Assembly: GCA_963697805.1 (NCBI GenBank)
Contig: CAVOPB010000003.1
Location: 372,001-436,000 of the forward strand
From: VRUE01 sp963697805
GTDB taxonomy: Bacteria > Actinomycetota > Thermoleophilia > Solirubrobacterales > 70-9
Reading direction: 5' to 3'
DNA length: 64,000 bases
The translations under genes and the position numbers were made by a program. Shown piece by piece: positions 8,110-15,783 of the stretch (positions within the stretch are counted from its first letter, which is position 1; each line of letters opens with the position of its first letter). The notes beneath the pieces were generated by a model. That model ran no database searches and was not told where the DNA came from. It saw only the letters and a list, made by a program, of their open reading frames with translations.

Positions 8110-9066
8110 TTGGACCCGGCAATCATCATCTTCGGCTTCGGCATCGGCGCGATGGTCGGTATGACCGGCATGGGCGGCGGCACCCTGATGACGCCGCTCC
8201 TGATCCTGATCTTCGGCATCAAGCCGGTGACCGCGATCGGCACCGACATCTTCTACGCGGCGGTGACGAAGACCGTCGGCGCCTGGCGCCATCTGCGGAT
8301 GGGGACGGTGAACAAACCGCTCGCATTCTGGATGGCGGCGGGAAGCGTCCCGGCGTCGATCCTCGGGGTCTGGCTGATCTCGGTGCTGCAGGACAACATC
8401 GGCGAAGAAAAGCTCGACTCGATCGTCTACGCGCTGCTCGGTGGCACCCTGCTGATGGTCGGGATCATCACCCTGGCCCGGGCGCTGATCCTCAGCAACC
8501 TGATCGAAGAGCGCGAGGACTTCGAGCTCAAGCGTCGCCACAAGGTCGCCGCGGTCGTGATCGGCGCGACGACCGGCTTCGTGATCGGAATCACCTCGGC
8601 CGGCTCGGGGACCGTGATCGCGATTCTGCTGATCGCGATCTACCGCCTCACGCCCCGCAAAGTGGTCGGGACCGACGTCTTCCACGCCGCGATCCTGCTC
8701 TGGGCCGCCGGCCTCGCCCACTGGGTCAACGGCAACGTCGATTTCCACCTCGCCGCCAACATCCTGATCGGCTCCGTCCCGGGCGTCGTCGTCGGCTCGC
8801 ATTTCGCCGCCAGGGCCCCGGTCGGCTTCCTGCGGACCGCGCTCGGGGTGGTCCTCGTCGCCTCCGGGATCGTCACCGTCCAAAAGGGCGATCCCGTCGT
8901 CTGGCCGGTCGCCGCCGTCGTCGCCGGGATCGGTCTCGGCCTGCTGATCTGGTTCCCGCGGTGGTGGACCGAGCGGCGCCTCGAGCGCGAAGCGCGGGAA
9001 GGCCGGGACGGCGACGGGCCGCACCACGACGCCTCGGGCGAGCTTTCCCCGGAGACGATCGGGTAG
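8110..9066 (+). CDS. TauE/SafE-family sulfite/anion exporter-like membrane protein
   Basis: About 318 residues from TTG 8110 (another TTG lies 18 bp upstream; no ribosome binding site marks either). Hydrophobic segments are spread along the whole protein, about eight in all. The family hallmark is two glycine-rich repeats: GFGIGAMVGMTGMGGGTLMTPLLIL at the N-terminus, and GATTGFVIGITSAGSGTVIAILLI in the middle, followed by KVVGTDVFHAAILL. TauE-like proteins move sulfite, sulfoacetate or other small organic anions across the membrane. The C-terminus is a charged cytoplasmic tail. It is divergent from the ABC importer and followed by mini-ORF B and an Rrf2 regulator, so a sulfur or anion regulon is plausible. 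Confidence 0.85.
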   Translation: MDPAIIIFGFGIGAMVGMTGMGGGTLMTPLLILIFGIKPVTAIGTDIFYAAVTKTVGAWRHLRMGTVNKPLAFWMAAGSVPASILGVWLISVLQDNIGEEKLDSIVYALLGGTLLMVGIITLARALILSNLIEEREDFELKRRHKVAAVVIGATTGFVIGITSAGSGTVIAILLIAIYRLTPRKVVGTDVFHAAILLWAAGLAHWVNGNVDFHLAANILIGSVPGVVVGSHFAARAPVGFLRTALGVVLVASGIVTVQKGDPVVWPVAAVVAGIGLGLLIWFPRWWTERRLEREAREGRDGDGPHHDASGELSPETIG

Positions 9067-9100
9067 CCGAACTCACGCCCGCGCCTGATTTACTCAACGT

Positions 9101-9175
9101 ATGAGCGCGGAGCGAGCAAGCAAGCATCTCTGGTTCTATGCGCCGCGAGCGAAGCGTGAGGAATTGAATTCATGA
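9101..9175 (+). CDS. Mini-ORF B, coupled upstream peptide before the Rrf2 regulator
   Basis: 24 codons plus stop from ATG 9101. The peptide starts MSAERASKHLWFYAPRAKRE and ends ELNS. Its TGA overlaps the Rrf2 ATG as ATGA. It shares the MSAERAS start, HLW core and RAKRE end with mini-ORF A, and the DNA between 9101 and 9160 is about 80 percent identical by eye. No Cys or other run of rare codons is seen, so a Cys-sensing attenuator is not supported. Confidence 0.6.
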   Translation: MSAERASKHLWFYAPRAKREELNS

Positions 9176-9630
9176 GGGTGTCCGCCAAGGCCGACTATGC
9201 GGTGCGGGCGGCGGCAGAGCTGGCCGCCGCGGGTGAGAACGGCCCCGTCAAGGGGGAGCGGCTCGCGGAGGCGCAGGACATCCCGCTGCAGTTCCTCGAG
9301 CACATCCTGCTCGAGCTCAAGCACGCCGGGCTGGTTCGCGCCCGCCGCGGTGCCAAGGGCGGTTACTGGCTGGCCCGCCCGGCAGACGACATCACAATCG
9401 CCGACCTCGTCCGAGCGGTCGAGGGCCCGATCGCCCACGTTCAGTCCGACCCTCCGGAGTCGATCGAATACCGCGGCAACGCCGAGCATCTGCGGGAGGT
9501 CTGGATCGCGGTCCGCGCCAACCTGCGGGCGGTCCTCGAGCACGTCACCCTCGCCGACCTCGTCTCCGGCGAAATGCCGGACGTCGTCGAGCAGCTCTCG
9601 GCCCAGCCGGACGCCTGGGCACCGCGCTAG
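9172..9630 (+). CDS. Rrf2-family transcriptional regulator
   Basis: 152 residues with an N-terminal winged-helix domain: MRVSAKADYAVRAAAELA, then LQFLEHILLELKHAGLVRARRGAKGGYWLARP. These are the standard Rrf2/IscR/CymR marks. The protein contains no cysteine, so it cannot hold an Fe-S cluster like IscR and is more like CymR, which senses cysteine metabolism through a partner enzyme. That comparison, plus the neighbouring TauE-like exporter and ABC importer, suggests control of sulfur or anion transport; the dyad at 8054 is a candidate target. The stop shares a CTAG with the convergent VWA gene. Confidence 0.88.
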   Translation: MRVSAKADYAVRAAAELAAAGENGPVKGERLAEAQDIPLQFLEHILLELKHAGLVRARRGAKGGYWLARPADDITIADLVRAVEGPIAHVQSDPPESIEYRGNAEHLREVWIAVRANLRAVLEHVTLADLVSGEMPDVVEQLSAQPDAWAPR

Positions 9631-11030
9631 TCGCGCGGCGTCCCGCCCGCGACGACGTTGACGAAGTTCTCCAGGTGCCGGGTCGTCCAGCACTCGAAGG
9701 CGCCGTCGCAATAGCGCTCGTAGGCGGCCATCACCGAGTCGCCGTAGTTCCAGTAGAGCTTCGGCTCCGGGTTTAGCCAGAACAGACGGCCGGCCCTCTC
9801 GGAGACCTGGGCGAAGACCTCGGCGTGGGGCTCGCGCCCGTTGGTCCGGGCGTCTCCGAGGACGATCACGGTCGAGCGCGGGTCGAGCTCGTCGGAGATC
9901 TCGCCGAGGAACTCGAGCCAGACCCGGCCGTAGTCGGTGTAGCCGGAGACGTCGGCGACGCCGCCCTCGCTGGAGATGCGCTGGGCGACGACTCGGAAGT
10001 CCTTCTCGTGCTCGAAGATCTCGGTCACCTCCGAGATCCGCTCGATGAAGACGAAGCTGCGCAGTTTGCGAAACGAGTCGTGCAGGGCATGGAGGACCGA
10101 TAGGAAGAAGACGCTCGCCGAGGTGACCGAGGTGGAGACGTCGCAGAGGACGTAGATCTCCGGTCGGCGCGGTCGTTTCGGCCGGTAGCGGAGGCGGAGC
10201 GGCACCCCGCCGGTCTCCAGCGAGGAGCGCATCGTGCGGCGGACATCGACCGAGCGGCCCTTGCGCCGCCCCCGCTGCTCATGGCCGAGGGTGGCCAGCC
10301 GCCGCTTCATCTGCGATACCGCCCGGTGGACCGCGGCGAGGTCCTGGGTGGGGCTGGTCGGCAGAGCCCGGTCGAGCTCCGCAAGCGGCCGCGACGGAGG
10401 AAGCGTCGAGGTGCGCTCGATCAGGTCACGTTCGAGCTCACGGCGTAGATGGCGCTCGAAGCGGTTGAGCTGGTCGCGGTCGATCCCGGGAACCTCCTCG
10501 CCGCCCTCCTCCTCCGCCGGTTGCGGCCCGGTCGAGAGCCCCAGCGTGCGGCGGATGCGCTGGACGTCGACGCCGACGACGCCCGAGCCCTCGCCCTGGC
10601 GCCCGAAGGCGGCGATCGCCAGCCGCGCGAGGTCGCGCATCTCGCCGTCCTCACCCTCGAGGATCGCCTCCCGGATCTGATCGCGGAGCTCATCGATGTC
10701 GAGGCGCTCGGCGCCCTCGTGCTGCTCGCCTCCCTCGGTGATCTCGCGCCCGACCGCCTCGGCCTCGGCCATGCGGAAGAACCAGCGCTCGAAGAGCAGC
10801 TCGAACAGGCGCCGATCCTCCTGCGACTTCGCGATTGTCGCCGCCAGCGCCTCGCGGAAGTCGTCCTGCGAGGTCCACGGCACCTGCTCGAGCGCCGCGA
10901 ATGCGTCGAGGATCTCCGAGGTCCCGACCGCGACTCCCTCCGAGCGCAGCTCCTCGCAGAAGCCGAGCAGCTTCGACGCCAGGCCGGGCGGCCCGGAGTC
11001 GGCTCGCGGCCCGTAGGGCGAGGCGGTCAT
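9627..11030 (-). CDS. VWA-domain protein, CoxE-like
   Basis: 467 residues. The C-terminal half is a von Willebrand A domain with the metal-site motif DVSTSV near residue 294 and STVIVLGDARTNGREPHAE near 380. The N-terminal half is helical and charged. CoxE-like proteins work with MoxR-type AAA ATPases to mature or insert metal cofactors into partner enzymes, as CoxD/CoxE do for CO dehydrogenase. No CO dehydrogenase or other client gene lies nearby. The start overlaps the stop of the ATPase by ATGA, a strong sign of joint translation. Confidence 0.85.
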   Translation of the reverse strand: MTASPYGPRADSGPPGLASKLLGFCEELRSEGVAVGTSEILDAFAALEQVPWTSQDDFREALAATIAKSQEDRRLFELLFERWFFRMAEAEAVGREITEGGEQHEGAERLDIDELRDQIREAILEGEDGEMRDLARLAIAAFGRQGEGSGVVGVDVQRIRRTLGLSTGPQPAEEEGGEEVPGIDRDQLNRFERHLRRELERDLIERTSTLPPSRPLAELDRALPTSPTQDLAAVHRAVSQMKRRLATLGHEQRGRRKGRSVDVRRTMRSSLETGGVPLRLRYRPKRPRRPEIYVLCDVSTSVTSASVFFLSVLHALHDSFRKLRSFVFIERISEVTEIFEHEKDFRVVAQRISSEGGVADVSGYTDYGRVWLEFLGEISDELDPRSTVIVLGDARTNGREPHAEVFAQVSERAGRLFWLNPEPKLYWNYGDSVMAAYERYCDGAFECWTTRHLENFVNVVAGGTPRD

Positions 11031-11932
11031 GTCGCCGTGCTGGGCGCCCCCGGCATTTTCAACCCCACCCGCTCGGCGACGATGTCGATGTCGGTGCGGT
11101 GCTTGACGATGATCGACATCGACTGCTGGAAGGTCTCGTGATCGATGTCGTCGGCGCCCATCAGCAGCAGGGTGCGCGCCCAGTCGATCGACTCCGCGAT
11201 CGAGGGGGGCTTCTTGAGGTCGAGGCCGCGGACCATCCGCACGACCTCGACCAGGCGACGGGTCAGCGACTCGGGAAGGTCCGGGGCGTGGAGGTGGACG
11301 ATCTCCATCTCCCGCTCGAGCTCGGGGTAGTCGAGCCAGAGGTAGAGACAGCGCCGCTTCAGCGCCTCGGTCAGCTCGCGCGAATTGTTCGAGGTGAGGA
11401 TCACGATCGGCATCGTCGTCGCCGAGATCTGACCCAGCTCGGGAATCGTGATCTGAAAGTCGGATAGGAGCTCGAGCAGCATCGCCTCGAACTCCTGGTC
11501 GGTCTTGTCGATCTCGTCGATCAGGAGCACGACCGGGTCGGGGCTGGCGATCGCCTGCATCAGGGGCCGCGCGAGGAGGAAGTCCTCGGCAAATATATCG
11601 TCGAGGAACCCCTCACCGCCGCTGTCGTCTTCAGCGGCCGATCTGGCTTGGATTGCGAGCAGCTGCTTTCGGTAGTTCCACTCGTAGAGCGCCTTGGCCT
11701 CGTCGAGGCCCTCGTAGCACTGAAGGCGGATCAGCTCACGGCCGCTGGCCCGCGAGAGCGCCTTCGCCAGCTCGGTCTTGCCGACCCCCGCCGGGCCCTC
11801 GACCAGCACCGGCTTGCCGAGGCGCTGGGCGAGGAATGAGACCAGCGCGGCCGGCTCGTCGGCGAGGTATTCGGCGCCCGCGAGCGCCTCCTTCATCTCG
11901 GCGACGGAAGCGGGTGTCGGCGCGTCGGCCAT
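11027..11932 (-). CDS. MoxR/CoxD-like AAA+ ATPase
   Basis: 301 residues from ATG 11932. Walker A GPAGVGKT (46-53), Walker B VVLLIDEIDK (about 131-140) and a sensor region PIVILTSNNSRELTEALKRRC identify a MoxR-type ATPase. The open frame continues upstream, but the MADAPTPASVAEMK start fits the family, and the upstream part is antisense to other genes. It would use ATP to remodel a client together with the VWA protein. Only 12 bp separate it from the divergent small membrane gene, leaving little room for two promoters. Confidence 0.88.
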   Translation of the reverse strand: MADAPTPASVAEMKEALAGAEYLADEPAALVSFLAQRLGKPVLVEGPAGVGKTELAKALSRASGRELIRLQCYEGLDEAKALYEWNYRKQLLAIQARSAAEDDSGGEGFLDDIFAEDFLLARPLMQAIASPDPVVLLIDEIDKTDQEFEAMLLELLSDFQITIPELGQISATTMPIVILTSNNSRELTEALKRRCLYLWLDYPELEREMEIVHLHAPDLPESLTRRLVEVVRMVRGLDLKKPPSIAESIDWARTLLLMGADDIDHETFQQSMSIIVKHRTDIDIVAERVGLKMPGAPSTAT

Positions 11933-11944
11933 TGGAGTCAAGCG

Positions 11945-12184
11945 ATGATAGTCACCGCCATGCTCGAGCTCGCCCTGCCTACCGCCGCTCTGCTGCCCCA
12001 CAGCGGCACCCCCTACATAGTCATGGTCCTGGCCGGCTTCGGGCTCGGGATCCTCGGCTACATGTCGACCACCCGCTGGCTCGTCGGCGTCGGGATCGCC
12101 CTGATCGTGCTGGGCGCGCTGCTCTTCCCGGTCGCGATCAACCTCACCGAGAGCACCCCTCCCGAGGTCCACAACCCGCGCTAG
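11945..12184 (+). CDS. Small membrane protein, two hydrophobic segments
   Basis: 79 residues from ATG 11945, or 74 from ATG 11960. Two clear hydrophobic stretches are seen (YIVMVLAGFGLGILGYM and LVGVGIALIVLGALLFPVAI) with a short polar tail. I do not recognise the family. Because it is so close to the divergent ATPase start, the internal ATG may be the real start. Confidence 0.5.
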   Translation: MIVTAMLELALPTAALLPHSGTPYIVMVLAGFGLGILGYMSTTRWLVGVGIALIVLGALLFPVAINLTESTPPEVHNPR

Positions 12185-12251
12185 CGAGCGGGGTTTGAAC
12201 AACGGTTGCCGTACGATTCCGACTCGAATCCCGACTTCAGGAGGACCCCCT

Positions 12252-13403
12252 TTGAGCAGCAGACTTCGAATCGCGCTTGCACTCGCCGCCATCGCCGCGC
12301 TCGGCACGGCCATGGTGGCGTGCGGCGGCGGCGGCAGCAGCGACGAAAGCCCGCAGGCCGTGATCGAAGACGCGACGCTGGAAGGGATCCAGGGCGCCGA
12401 CCTCGACCTCTCGCTGAAGGTCAAGTCGACCGGCAAGGAAGGGAGCGACCTCGACGTCTCCGTCTCCGGCCCGTTCGAAGAACAGGAAGGCAGCGACCTC
12501 CCGCAGATGGACATCGATGCGACCGCGAAGGGGACCTACAAGGGCAAGGACGTCGACTTCGAAGGCGGCCTGGTCCTGCTCCCCAACAGCGCTTTCGTCG
12601 GCTACGAAGGGGTCGACTACGAAGTCGACCCGACGACCTTCAGCTTCGTCGAAGGGTTCCTCGACCGCAGTCAGAAGGAAAGCGGGGCGGAATCGAAGGG
12701 CATCACCGGCTGCCGGGAAGCGGTCGGCGCGCTCGACTTCACCAAGCTCGGCGAAAACCTGAAGAACGAAGGATCCGCTGACGTCGGGGGGACTGAAACC
12801 ACCAAGCTGAGCGGCGACCTCGACCCCCAGGGGGCGATCGACCTGCTCTCCGAACTGAGCGAAAACCCGGCCTGCCGGAGCCAGCTCGACGCCGCCGGCA
12901 AGATCCCCTCCGTCGGCGACCTGAAGAAGTCGGGCGACGAACTCAGCAACTCGCTGAAGACCGCTCACGTCGAGTTCTACGTCGGAGACGACGACATCGT
13001 CCGCCGGATCGTCGCCGACGTCGTCGTCGAACCGAAGGGCTCGGGCAAGGAACGCAGCGAAATCGACCTCGACCTGACCCTGAACGGGGTCAACGAGGAA
13101 CAGGAAGTTGCCGCACCGAGCGGGGCGAAGCCACTCAGCGACCTCTTCCTCAAACTCAACGTCAACCCGCTCGAACTCGCCGGGGCCCTGCAGAGGGGCG
13201 AAGGCCTGCAGTCGCTGCTGAAGCAGTTCGAAAAGAACTCGGGAGGACTCGGAGGCCTGCCGGGCCTCGGTGGCAGCGGGACCAGCGGCGGCGGCAGCAG
13301 CGGTGGCGGTGAAGGCGGCGCCGAACGGGCGCTCTCATACGCCGAATGCGTGAGGGGAGCCGAATCCGCGGCCGACCTCCAGAAGTGCACCGAAGAGCTG
13401 TAG
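12252..13403 (+). CDS. Exported lipoprotein, LppX/LprG-like in layout
   Basis: 383 residues from TTG 12252, chosen because a perfect AGGAGG lies 7-8 bp upstream. The signal ends in the lipobox TAMVAC (Cys24), followed by a Gly/Ser linker and a long acidic domain of alternating beta-like segments (LDLSLKVKSTGKEGSDLDVSVSG, DIDATAKGTYKGKDVDFEGGLVLL). The alternating pattern and YEGVDYEVDP region recall LppX/LprG lipid-binding lipoproteins of mycobacteria, but the match is loose. The C-terminus is Gly/Ser-rich with two late cysteines. Glu is encoded almost only by GAA, unlike flanking cytosolic genes, which use GAG. Confidence 0.7.
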   Translation: MSSRLRIALALAAIAALGTAMVACGGGGSSDESPQAVIEDATLEGIQGADLDLSLKVKSTGKEGSDLDVSVSGPFEEQEGSDLPQMDIDATAKGTYKGKDVDFEGGLVLLPNSAFVGYEGVDYEVDPTTFSFVEGFLDRSQKESGAESKGITGCREAVGALDFTKLGENLKNEGSADVGGTETTKLSGDLDPQGAIDLLSELSENPACRSQLDAAGKIPSVGDLKKSGDELSNSLKTAHVEFYVGDDDIVRRIVADVVVEPKGSGKERSEIDLDLTLNGVNEEQEVAAPSGAKPLSDLFLKLNVNPLELAGALQRGEGLQSLLKQFEKNSGGLGGLPGLGGSGTSGGGSSGGGEGGAERALSYAECVRGAESAADLQKCTEEL

Positions 13404-13410
13404 CCGCAGC

Positions 13411-14412
13411 GTGAGCGTCCTCCTCCTGGCGCTCAGCTTTGCCGTCATCCTCGCCGGCGCGCTGCTCTTCACCAACGCGGTGGAGTGGATCGGGCACCGG
13501 CTGAAGCTTGGCGAAGGCGCGGTCGGCAGCCTGCTGGCCGCGGTCGGGACCGCGATGCCGGAGACCCTGATCGCGATCGTCGCCCTCCTCGGCAGCGCCG
13601 AAGGAGGCGACGAAGTCGCGATCGGCGCGATCGTAGGCGCGCCGTTTCTCCTCGCGACGCTGGCGATGGGCCTGGTCGGCCTCTTCGCCTATCTCTACCG
13701 CGAGCGGCGCACCCAGGGCCTCGCCCTCGATGCGCACAAGCCGACCCTGGAGCGCGATCTGATCTTTTTCCTGGTCTTTTTCGGGATCGGGCTGGCGCTC
13801 TCGTGGGGAGCGCCAGCCGTGGTGCGGATGCCGGTCGGCGTCATCGCCTTCCTCGCCTACATCCTCTACATCCGGCGCACCCTGCTCGGCGGCGGCGAGG
13901 TCCAGTCTGAGGAGTCCCTAAACCCATTGATCTTCGAGCGCCGCGTGGAGTACCGCACCAATCCCGGCCTCGCCCTCTGCGTGATCCAGCTCATCGTCGG
14001 ACTCGGGGCGATGGTCGGCGGCGCCCACCTTTTCGTCGAGGAGCTGCTCCACATCGCCGAGAGTCTCGGCGTCGAGGCTGTCGTGCTGGCGCTGATCCTG
14101 GCCCCGCTTGCGACCGAGCTCCCGGAGAAGGTCAACAGCTTCTTCTGGGTCAGGGAAGGGAAGGACTCGCTGGCGCTCGGCAACATCACCGGGGCGATGG
14201 TCTTCCAGTCAACGATCCCGATCGGGATCGGGCTGATCTTCACCGACTGGTCGTTGAGCGGCAACGCCCAGCTCTCGGTGGTTCTGGGCCTGGTCGGCGG
14301 TTTTCTCGCCTACGAGACGCTGCATCGCCGCGACCGCTTCTCGCTGCCGGTCGTCGTCGCCTGGTTCGCGCTCTACGCGAGCTACATCGTCGTCGTCGCG
14401 GTGTCGGCCTGA
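13411..14412 (+). CDS. Sodium/calcium exchanger-type membrane antiporter
   Basis: 333 residues from GTG 13411, with about ten hydrophobic segments in two related halves. The alpha-repeat motifs of the cation/Ca exchanger family are visible as GTAMPETLIAIVALLGSAEGG in the first half and LAPLATELPEKVNSFFW in the second, each carrying the acidic ion-binding Glu. It starts seven bases after the lipoprotein stop, so the two may share a transcript. The ion is not known; Ca2+ is the usual substrate. Confidence 0.85.
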   Translation: MSVLLLALSFAVILAGALLFTNAVEWIGHRLKLGEGAVGSLLAAVGTAMPETLIAIVALLGSAEGGDEVAIGAIVGAPFLLATLAMGLVGLFAYLYRERRTQGLALDAHKPTLERDLIFFLVFFGIGLALSWGAPAVVRMPVGVIAFLAYILYIRRTLLGGGEVQSEESLNPLIFERRVEYRTNPGLALCVIQLIVGLGAMVGGAHLFVEELLHIAESLGVEAVVLALILAPLATELPEKVNSFFWVREGKDSLALGNITGAMVFQSTIPIGIGLIFTDWSLSGNAQLSVVLGLVGGFLAYETLHRRDRFSLPVVVAWFALYASYIVVVAVSA

Positions 14413-14419
14413 GCCCGGC

Positions 14420-14890
14420 TCAGGCCGCCTGCAGCTCGGCGAGCGCCGTCAGCACGACCTCGTCGTGGGTCTTCGGCGAGACCTTCGGGAAGACCCTGGC
14501 AATCGTGCCCTCGGCATCGATCAGGAACGTCGCCCGCTGCACGCCCCAGTACTTCTTGCCGTACATCGACTTCTCGACCCAGGTCCCGTAGGCGTCGGCG
14601 ACCGAGTGGTCGGCGTCCGCGAGCAGGGTGAAGTCGAGGTCGTATTTGCCGGCGAACTTGCCCACCGCCTCGACCTCGTCAGGGGAGACGCCGAGCACCC
14701 GCACTCCCCGGCCGGCGTACTCGGAGCTGTGGTCGCGGATCCCGCACGCCTGGGTTGTGCAGCCGGGGGTGTCGGCGCGTGGGTAGAAATAGAGGACGAC
14801 CGTCTGTCCGCGCAGCTTGGAGAGCGTCACCTCGTCGCCGTTCTGGTCGGGCAGGGTGAAGTCGGGAGCGGCCTGCCCCGCCTCGAGCAC
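14420..14890 (-). CDS. bcp: Thioredoxin-dependent peroxiredoxin, Bcp/PrxQ type
   Basis: 156 residues from GTG 14890. LYFYPRADTPGCTTQAC holds the peroxidatic Cys44 and, five residues on, the resolving Cys49, the normal arrangement of Bcp/PrxQ enzymes that reduce hydroperoxides using thioredoxin. GVQRATFLIDAEGTI near the C-terminus is also typical. Length is normal for the family. It is the last gene of a three-gene reverse-strand operon, four bases after the acidic hypothetical protein. Confidence 0.93.
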   Translation of the reverse strand: MLEAGQAAPDFTLPDQNGDEVTLSKLRGQTVVLYFYPRADTPGCTTQACGIRDHSSEYAGRGVRVLGVSPDEVEAVGKFAGKYDLDFTLLADADHSVADAYGTWVEKSMYGKKYWGVQRATFLIDAEGTIARVFPKVSPKTHDEVVLTALAELQAA

Positions 14891-14894
14891 GGCG

Positions 14895-15230
14895 CTAGTC
14901 CTCGCGGCCTGGATCCTGCCCGGTCTCGTCCTCGTCGACCTCGTCGTCGCCCTGTTCGAGGGCGGTCGCCGACACCGAGCCGCCGGATCCGGGGTGATAG
15001 TGGGTCTGGAAGCGCTCGAGGGCCTCGTCGCGGCGGTCTTCGTCGATCGGGACGTCGTCGGAGACCCTGACCCAGTCGGCCCCCTCGTAGTCCTCCATGT
15101 TGAAGACCTCCTGGTCGAGCGAGGCGGAGTCGTCGACGACGACGATCACCTCGGTCTGAGGGTTGAAGTAGGTCCCCGGCTGAACGAGTAGCTCCTCGAC
15201 CTCATAGAGATTCTCCCGTGCCGCGGTCAT
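14895..15230 (-). CDS. Acidic hypothetical protein
   Basis: 111 residues, strongly acidic in the C-terminal third (EQGDDEVDEDETGQDPGRED). No signal, membrane segment or known motif is seen. The N-terminal half has a compact pattern (LYEVEELLVQPGTYFNPQTEVIVVVDD) that suggests a small folded domain. It is coupled to the upstream gene by ATGA and followed four bases later by the peroxiredoxin. Confidence 0.6.
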   Translation of the reverse strand: MTAARENLYEVEELLVQPGTYFNPQTEVIVVVDDSASLDQEVFNMEDYEGADWVRVSDDVPIDEDRRDEALERFQTHYHPGSGGSVSATALEQGDDEVDEDETGQDPGRED

Positions 15231-15697
15231 CTCCCCTCCAATCCTATGAGATCGGCGAGCTGACGATCGGTCTCGGCCTCGACGTCGAGCGGCTCCTTCC
15301 CCCGCCTCGCGCGGCGTTCGTTGCGGGCGATGACGAGGGCGCGGATCTCGGCCCGCAGCTCCTCGTCGTGGCTGCCGCCCGTTTCCTCCGCGCCGAGGTC
15401 GAGCAGACGGGCGACCTCGGCGTCGACGTCGATCTCCTCGACGTCTCCTCGGCGTCGCCGGCGATAGGCCTTCGCCTCCAGCATCTGGCGGGCCTCGGTC
15501 TCCTGCAGAGCCCGGTCGACCTCATCGGCATATCCAGCCGGGCGGCGCGGGGGAGGGGCCTGTTCGATCGAGAATCGACCACCGCCGATTCCGCTCCAGG
15601 CCCGTCCGGAGCGGGCGAAGCTGACGGCGGCGATCGGCACCACCGCGATCGTGATCAGGACAATCACGGTGCCGCTCGAGATCGCGATCGCGGCCAT
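15227..15697 (-). CDS. Single-pass membrane protein with charged cytoplasmic region
   Basis: 156 residues from ATG 15697 (MAAIAISSG). One N-terminal hydrophobic segment (SSGTVIVLITIAVVPIAAVSF) is followed by about 110 charged, helix-rich residues (DEVDRALQETEARQMLEAKAYRRRRRGDVEEIDVDAEVARLL). An in-frame start further out at 15745 would run across the palindrome at 15730, so the shorter form is preferred. It is the first gene of the peroxiredoxin operon and diverges from the acyl-CoA dehydrogenase. Family not recognised. Confidence 0.6.
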   Translation of the reverse strand: MAAIAISSGTVIVLITIAVVPIAAVSFARSGRAWSGIGGGRFSIEQAPPPRRPAGYADEVDRALQETEARQMLEAKAYRRRRRGDVEEIDVDAEVARLLDLGAEETGGSHDEELRAEIRALVIARNERRARRGKEPLDVEAETDRQLADLIGLEGR

Positions 15698-15729
15698 CGT
15701 CCAAGGGTATTCGCTACTCTTCGCATTGG

Positions 15730-15745
15730 TTGACTGACCAGTCAA
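15730..15745. promoter_or_regulatory. 16-bp palindromic operator upstream of acyl-CoA dehydrogenase
   Basis: TTGACTGACCAGTCAA is a perfect inverted repeat with 7-bp arms around AC. It lies 38 bp upstream of the dehydrogenase start and 33 bp upstream of the divergent membrane-protein start. Palindromes of this TGAC-rich kind are typical targets of TetR-type regulators of fatty-acid degradation, so it is probably a repressor site controlling one or both genes. Confidence 0.65.
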
Positions 15746-15783
15746 TCGGGCACTACTCCCACCAAAAGAAGGAGCTTCGAGCA

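Noticed and set aside
8047..9027. An N-terminal extension of the ABC ATPase of over 300 residues
   Set aside because: It is low-complexity Asp/Arg/Gly sequence antisense to the TauE-like gene.
12215..12245. GACTCGAATCCCGAC resembling a tRNA T-arm
   Set aside because: No acceptor or anticodon arm can be formed around it, and a ribosome binding site follows immediately.
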